NCBI RefSeq assembly: GCF_958298935.1
Contig: NC_084924.1
Location: 2,232,001 to 2,296,000, forward strand
Origin: Phragmites australis
Lineage: Eukaryota > Streptophyta > Magnoliopsida > Poales > Poaceae
Length of the DNA: 64,000 bases
Direction of reading: 5' to 3'
The position numbers and the translations under genes were made by a program. Positions 60,801 to 64,000 of the stretch are shown one piece after another. Position 1 is the stretch's first letter, and each line of letters opens with the position of its first letter. The notes beneath the pieces were generated by a model that had not been told where the DNA came from, did no database searches, and saw only the letters and a list, made by a program, of their open reading frames with translations.

Positions 60801-60833
60801 CTCTTCTTCCCCAGCAACGATCAGGTCCTCTGA
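57816..60833 (+). CDS. TBL protein 2, predicted xylan O-acetyltransferase
   Basis: Six exons (57816-57881, 57968-58191, 59684-59855, 59945-60144, 60235-60393, 60476-60833) join in frame to 392 residues. Exons 3, 4 and 5 have exactly the lengths of those of the first TBL gene (172, 200, 159). The PMR5N domain ([20 protein letters not shown]), GDSL (residues 116-119, Ser118) and DCTHWC (Asp362-His365) are intact. The N-terminus differs: a 22-codon first exon, [20 protein letters not shown], looks like a cleavable signal peptide or a short anchor and lacks the basic cytosolic tail of most TBL proteins. Third positions are G/C throughout, unlike exons 3-6 of TBL 1. The acceptor of exon 6 (60475/60476) was chosen by homology to keep frame. 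Intron 2 has a C14 run. Confidence 0.93.
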
Positions 60834-63338
60834 TCCATGCGTACACACACTTCGAATTGAAAGCCTGAGTAACACCGATCGCACAGTGTCGAAAGCAAGA
60901 GATGTAGAGTAAGAAATGAACATCGCGCGAGTGCTGTACATGCATGCGCCGTGCGCTTGATTAGTTGTTCGTGGAACAGAAACCTGGGGTGGCCGTCGAT
61001 GTAATCACTTCTTCTTTTCTTTTGTTTCTACTTTTTTGGATCAGTGTAAATGTGTAATGAGGCTATTTTGTTCAATGAAAGGATGAACGAATTCAGAAAT
61101 ATATTCTCCAGCACATGTTAAAGCTGCCGCGTTGTTACCATCTACGGTACATTACTTGCGGATTGAACAAGCAGCAGAACTTGCAAGCGGAGATGAACGC
61201 TTGTAGCCGTTCCCTCTCCGGTCGGATTGGATCCAGAGAAAATACTAGGCAGCATGGGCTGGGCTCAAAACGGATTCTGCAGCCCAATGAGACAAGTTTT
61301 ACTTAGGCAGTCTAGCCGACCAGAAAGGGTGCTCGTGAGTCACGATTCATGACCCATACGTCATGTGTTTGGGCCAGTTTAGGTTCTGCTTTTCTTAGGC
61401 CCTGCCGTCTCGCCGGTCTGCCTCGCAATTTGGACTCGAAGTGGCCATTTTGCATTTTTTTTTTATGCTTTCTGATTTCAAGGTACATCACTCTTCTTTG
61501 GTTCCTATAGGAAAAGGAAAAATCTGACATCTAAAAAAATTCAATTCAGCAGTCCATCTCATTCCATCAAAGGATTCTGAAAAATGGCTTCATCACAATT
61601 AAACTACGTTTTCTGGAAATAATGGTTTTTTCGGTGCCTCACAATGATAGTCAGATGTGTTATTATGGTTTTTCAAAACATCTTCCTTAGCTTTCTATAT
61701 TACCAAAGTGGTCCGAAGTTGAATTAAAAAATCACGACTGAAAGGTTAAAACCGGGGCGCACAAGGGTGTAACTTTCTTCGGATGCAACATGCAACCTAC
61801 ATCTATATATACTCTAATGCAACTATACATGAAAGGGAAGGCTGTTTGTTATCGATTGCTTCCAAATCGCGCAAAGCGCGAACTCCTGGTAAGAAGTCCA
61901 CCGTCCTGTCCTACCGGCTGCAATGTCTGATCAACCAAGGTGCTCAATTTTACAGAAATTGAAAAATTCGAGTCTTCTGACGTGGTCATGTAAAATCTTC
62001 TGCTTTCTGAACTCCTCAAAATTTCAAGCCTAATGCTCTCCTCTTCAAAATGCTTTGATACACTGCACGTAATCCATTTGGTACTGACGACAGAAGAGTC
62101 TGGTGTTTCCCTTGGGTGTTGGGCTACTCTCTGTTCCTAGTCCTCTGCGAAGGCAACTTCAGCAGGCACGAAGAACCGTGCAGATCTGATGGTCAGCATC
62201 GCTTCTCGTGATGTACAGCAGTTAGCAGTACAGAAAATGATATGAACAACGAAAGGCCTTCTTCCAAACTTTTGTCTTCCGCAAGTTTTTTTTTTTTTTA
62301 CCTTAATCTTAGAAGGGAAGGAATGTATCGATATGATTCGAGTTTCAGTTCTGCTGTCAAACTTGACAAGCCTAGCTAGCTGGTGTGCTTCCTATATTTT
62401 CCAATAGGAGATTTGGACTGCCACTTCTGGCTCTGTATTCTGCACAGCAACTTATCAATACCGCAGCTGCTACTCCAGGCTTATCGATGTCCCCGCTGAA
62501 AGACACTTTCCAGTTTGCACGAACATGGTGACAAAGCTGTCATGGTGACAAAGACACAGCTTTGGTGTATGCCTGATAAAAGGAAGATGCAACTGAACCT
62601 CTAACTAGTTGGACGTGACACTGTGTCGACATATACACTGGAAATCGAATTCTTTTTTTCGAGAACGTATTTCATTAAGTGGAAACCGAACTTAAAAGTG
62701 ATGAACGAATAGCACTTCCCACCTACGGATCTAATCAGTCTCTGTAGTTAGCACAGTACTCTGTAGGATATATATGGATCTAAATCATGGTGGTCTTCGT
62801 TGGAATCTCATTCTCACCAAATGATGTTGGTTACAGGCCATCTGCTCCCAAAAAAATTATATATCTTAGCTTACAAGCCAGTGGGGAAGCTATGACTTTG
62901 CAGGTACATTACAAATAATAATCAACGATTGTCTTCATGCTCCAATCTGAAGCCATCTTCACCTCCTGTTTGTTGGTCAGAACCACTTGATCAGTTCTCC
63001 ATATCCAAGTGTGTATATATATAAGTGCACTCTGCTAGTATACATTTTACATCACGATTTGGAGAAGGATTAAGGCGTTGATACGATTCCTAGACCAAGT
63101 TAGCCATTTAGGTGCACCGAAACGAGGTCAAGCGGCAACAACTCTCACCTAAAAGGATCCTTTTACCACAAGCGATCAGCACCTGCTGCAGTGCACTGAG
63201 CCGCACCATGCAAAGCTATTTGATCGTGCATGCACTGCTCGCGAGCAACCGGCCGCCCTAGCGACGAAATTCCACCACATCGACGTCGTCCGATCCAGCC
63301 CGTACGCGTGCAACGGTCGGGGGCAGTCCTCCGTCAAG
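60834..63338. other. Intergenic, TBL 2 3' flank and TBL 3 promoter
   Basis: The 3' flank of TBL 2 has AATGAAA-type poly(A) signals (about 61073). The rest is AT-rich without a credible ORF. A short palindrome, TCGCGCAAAGCGCGA, is near 61866. Confidence 0.55.
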
Positions 63339-63826
63339 ATGACCTGGAGCACCCCGCCGCGTAAGGGCCGGAGCACGGCGGGCGCCAGCGGTGACGACCT
63401 CGAGGAGGCGTGGCTGGTGGCGCAGGCGGCCAAGAAGTCTCAAGCGAGGGCTGCGGTGTGGGGCGTCTCCGTCAGCATCGGCCTCCGTGGCCAACTCAAC
63501 TCGTTCGTGCTGCTGGTGCTCCTTCTGTTCGTCGTCCTCGCCGTCTCGGTCACCACCGAGATCGGCAACGGCGCCAAACCACAGGCGCCGACGACCGTGC
63601 CGCCAGCCGATGACACCGGTGCCGGCGACGACGCCGGGCGGGGTGATCAGGTGGGCGAGTGCGACATGTCCTCCGGCCGGTGGGTGTACGACGACGTGGC
63701 GTACCCGCTGTACAAGGAGAGCGCGTGTAAGTTCATGTCCGATCAGGCGTCGTGCGAGAAGTTCGGGAGGACGGATCTTAAGTACCAGCACTGGAGGTGG
63801 CAGCCTTACGGCTGCAACCTTCCTAG
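63339..63826 (+). CDS. TBL protein 3, first exon only (runs off window)
   Basis: A single exon of 162 codons ends at the GT donor at 63827 (CCTAG/GTACGT). It has a cytosolic tail, one signal-anchor helix (FVLLVLLLFVVLAVSV, about residues 56-71), a Pro/Thr/Asp-rich linker, and then the PMR5N domain from Cys108: CDMSSGRWVYDDVAYPLYKE, CKFMSDQASCEKFGRTDL and [15 protein letters not shown]. This is the standard topology of the family. The GDSL and DxxH exons lie beyond the right edge. It is clearly more distant from TBL 1 and 2 than they are from each other. Upstream Met codons are not in frame with homology, so I use 63339. Confidence 0.92.
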
Positions 63827-64000
63827 GTACGTGTATGTACGCATATCGCCCGATTTATGGCGCGCAAAAAACAATCAATTTTGGTGTTGCATGCACATAA
63901 ACACACGGAAATCCGCTTCTAAATTATTTTGTAGTAGGTGCATTATTTGTAGAATGCCGCACGTATGGCTCTGACGCTGTTAGAATCAAGAAATTAAGTA
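63827..64000 (+). other. Start of TBL 3 intron 1
   Basis: The sequence after the GT donor has no continuing homology and ends at the window edge. Confidence 0.7.

Overview
The window is nuclear DNA from a flowering plant, almost certainly a grass (Poaceae). The genes have many GT-AG introns, 5' exons of grass type that are very rich in G+C, and AT-rich intergenic DNA full of small transposons. I cannot name the species from sequence alone.

Left part (1-12.9 kb): a 40S ribosomal protein S23 (uS12) gene that still has its introns but carries two in-frame stop codons; a complete ALFIN-LIKE PHD-finger gene (3.2-6.5 kb, +); then a stretch on the minus strand holding exon fragments of three unrelated host genes (glycolipid transfer protein, galacturonosyltransferase, mitochondrial-type chaperonin 60), which looks like transposon gene capture.

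Middle (12.9-30.3 kb): a cinnamoyl-CoA reductase-like SDR gene is present twice on the minus strand. The left copy (14.5-16.3 kb) has lost exons 1-2 and part of exon 3. The right copy (27.6-29.8 kb) is complete with six exons. Between them lie an unrecognised ORF with 15-residue repeats, a 13-copy array of a 95-bp repeat, a decayed LINE that starts just after that array, and degenerate LTR-like sequence. A tRNA-derived SINE with clear target-site duplications sits about 80-90 bp upstream of the intact SDR start codon. The sequence 3' of the SDR gene occurs three times in the window (13.8, 27.0 and 37.4 kb), and a 187-bp MITE is present in only one of the three.

Right part (30.7-64 kb): an 11-exon multiple inositol polyphosphate phosphatase gene (-), a 4-exon FLX-like coiled-coil gene (-) with a deleted Copia element in intron 1, a 2.3-kb element with long terminal inverted repeats, and then three TRICHOME BIREFRINGENCE-LIKE (TBL) genes on the plus strand (47.6-51.4, 57.8-60.8 and 63.3 kb to past the window edge). 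The TBL genes are predicted Golgi polysaccharide O-acetyltransferases. Exon 2 of the first two is nearly identical while their other exons are not, which suggests gene conversion. A Tourist-type MITE lies just upstream of the second TBL gene.

The genes do not form a single pathway. Two themes recur: cell-wall related genes (TBL cluster, SDR) and repeated remodelling by small transposons and segmental duplication. All exon boundaries were found by hand from reading frame, GT-AG sites and recalled family sequences.
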